NCBI RefSeq assembly: GCF_002014985.1
Contig: NZ_MUXU01000017.1
Coordinates: forward strand, 25,683-48,381
Direction of reading: 5' to 3'
DNA: 22,699 nucleotides
Origin: Moraxella caviae
GTDB lineage: Bacteria > Pseudomonadota > Gammaproteobacteria > Pseudomonadales > Moraxellaceae
Part shown: piece by piece, positions 22,644 through 22,699 of the stretch
How positions within the stretch are numbered: the stretch's first letter is position 1
How the letters are laid out: the number at the start of each line of letters is the position of its first letter
Notes under the pieces: model-generated
Databases searched by the model: none
Told to the model about the DNA's origin: nothing
The model's input: the letters and a program-made list of their open reading frames with translations, nothing else
Translations under genes and position numbers: made by a program

Positions 22644-22699
22644 TATCCAATCCTTACATGCTTGTTTTGTACAAGTGCCACGCCATCAATCACCACGCC
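22643..22699 (-). CDS. 3' end of an upstream phage gene (partial, runs off right edge)
   Basis: The last 18 codons of an open frame that enters from the right edge. It reads GVVIDGVALVQNKHVRIG and stops with a TAA sharing its final A with the ATPase start codon (TAATG). The frame continues beyond the window, so the start and product are unknown. Tight overlap places it in the same leftward operon. No motif is recognisable. Confidence 0.6.
   Translation of the reverse strand, partial: GVVIDGVALVQNKHVRIG

Overview
The window looks like chromosomal DNA of a Moraxella-type gammaproteobacterium (family Moraxellaceae). This is inferred from moderate GC content with AT-rich spacers, the end of an IS1016-like (IS1595-family) element, a MipA/OmpV outer-membrane protein, a ~1,600-residue NAD-dependent glutamate dehydrogenase and a GT8 lipooligosaccharide-type glycosyltransferase beside uvrB. 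No rRNA, tRNA or CRISPR array was seen. The species is not determined.

Layout. (1) 1-156: the 3' end of an IS1016-like transposase gene with its terminal inverted repeat. (2) 248-5232, all on the minus strand: a mipA-like outer-membrane protein, purD, a small exported four-cysteine protein resembling LprI (DUF1311), a fumarylacetoacetate-hydrolase-family protein, an alpha/beta hydrolase and, directly upstream of the hydrolase, a 54-residue rubredoxin. (3) 5691-12282, all on the plus strand: uvrB, a GT8 glycosyltransferase, gpmI (cofactor-independent phosphoglycerate mutase) and a CtpA-type S41 processing protease with an odd, repeat-rich N-terminus. A bidirectional terminator closes this block. 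(4) 12415-14718, minus strand: an NfsB-like nitroreductase and a divergent exonuclease VII large subunit (xseA). (5) 15230-20038, plus strand: the NAD-glutamate dehydrogenase gene, preceded by a hairpin and a pair of phased CTTAAGAA repeats and followed by a strong terminator. (6) 20356-22699, minus strand: the edge of a prophage or prophage remnant. It is read from the right edge leftwards: the end of an unknown gene, a Sak4/RecA-like P-loop ATPase, a protein with an SSB-like DDDVPF tail, a decayed DUF551 remnant, a 12-codon ORF, a MazG-like pyrophosphohydrolase fused to an extra N-terminal phage domain, and an AlpA-type regulator.

How the genes work together. Regions 2-5 are mostly housekeeping: purine synthesis, nucleotide-excision repair, glycolysis, envelope proteolysis, glutamate catabolism and DNA end processing. 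The accessory content is the IS end at the left, probably the glycosyltransferase, and the phage cassette at the right. The cassette genes are tightly packed (stop/start overlaps TAATG and ATGA, Shine-Dalgarno sequences inside upstream genes), which indicates one polycistronic early phage transcript for recombination, ssDNA binding and nucleotide-pool control. It ends at the hairpin at 20356-20385. The most interesting material is this cassette: the ATPase/SSB-like pair, the fused MazG protein, and the in-frame DUF551 scar between them.
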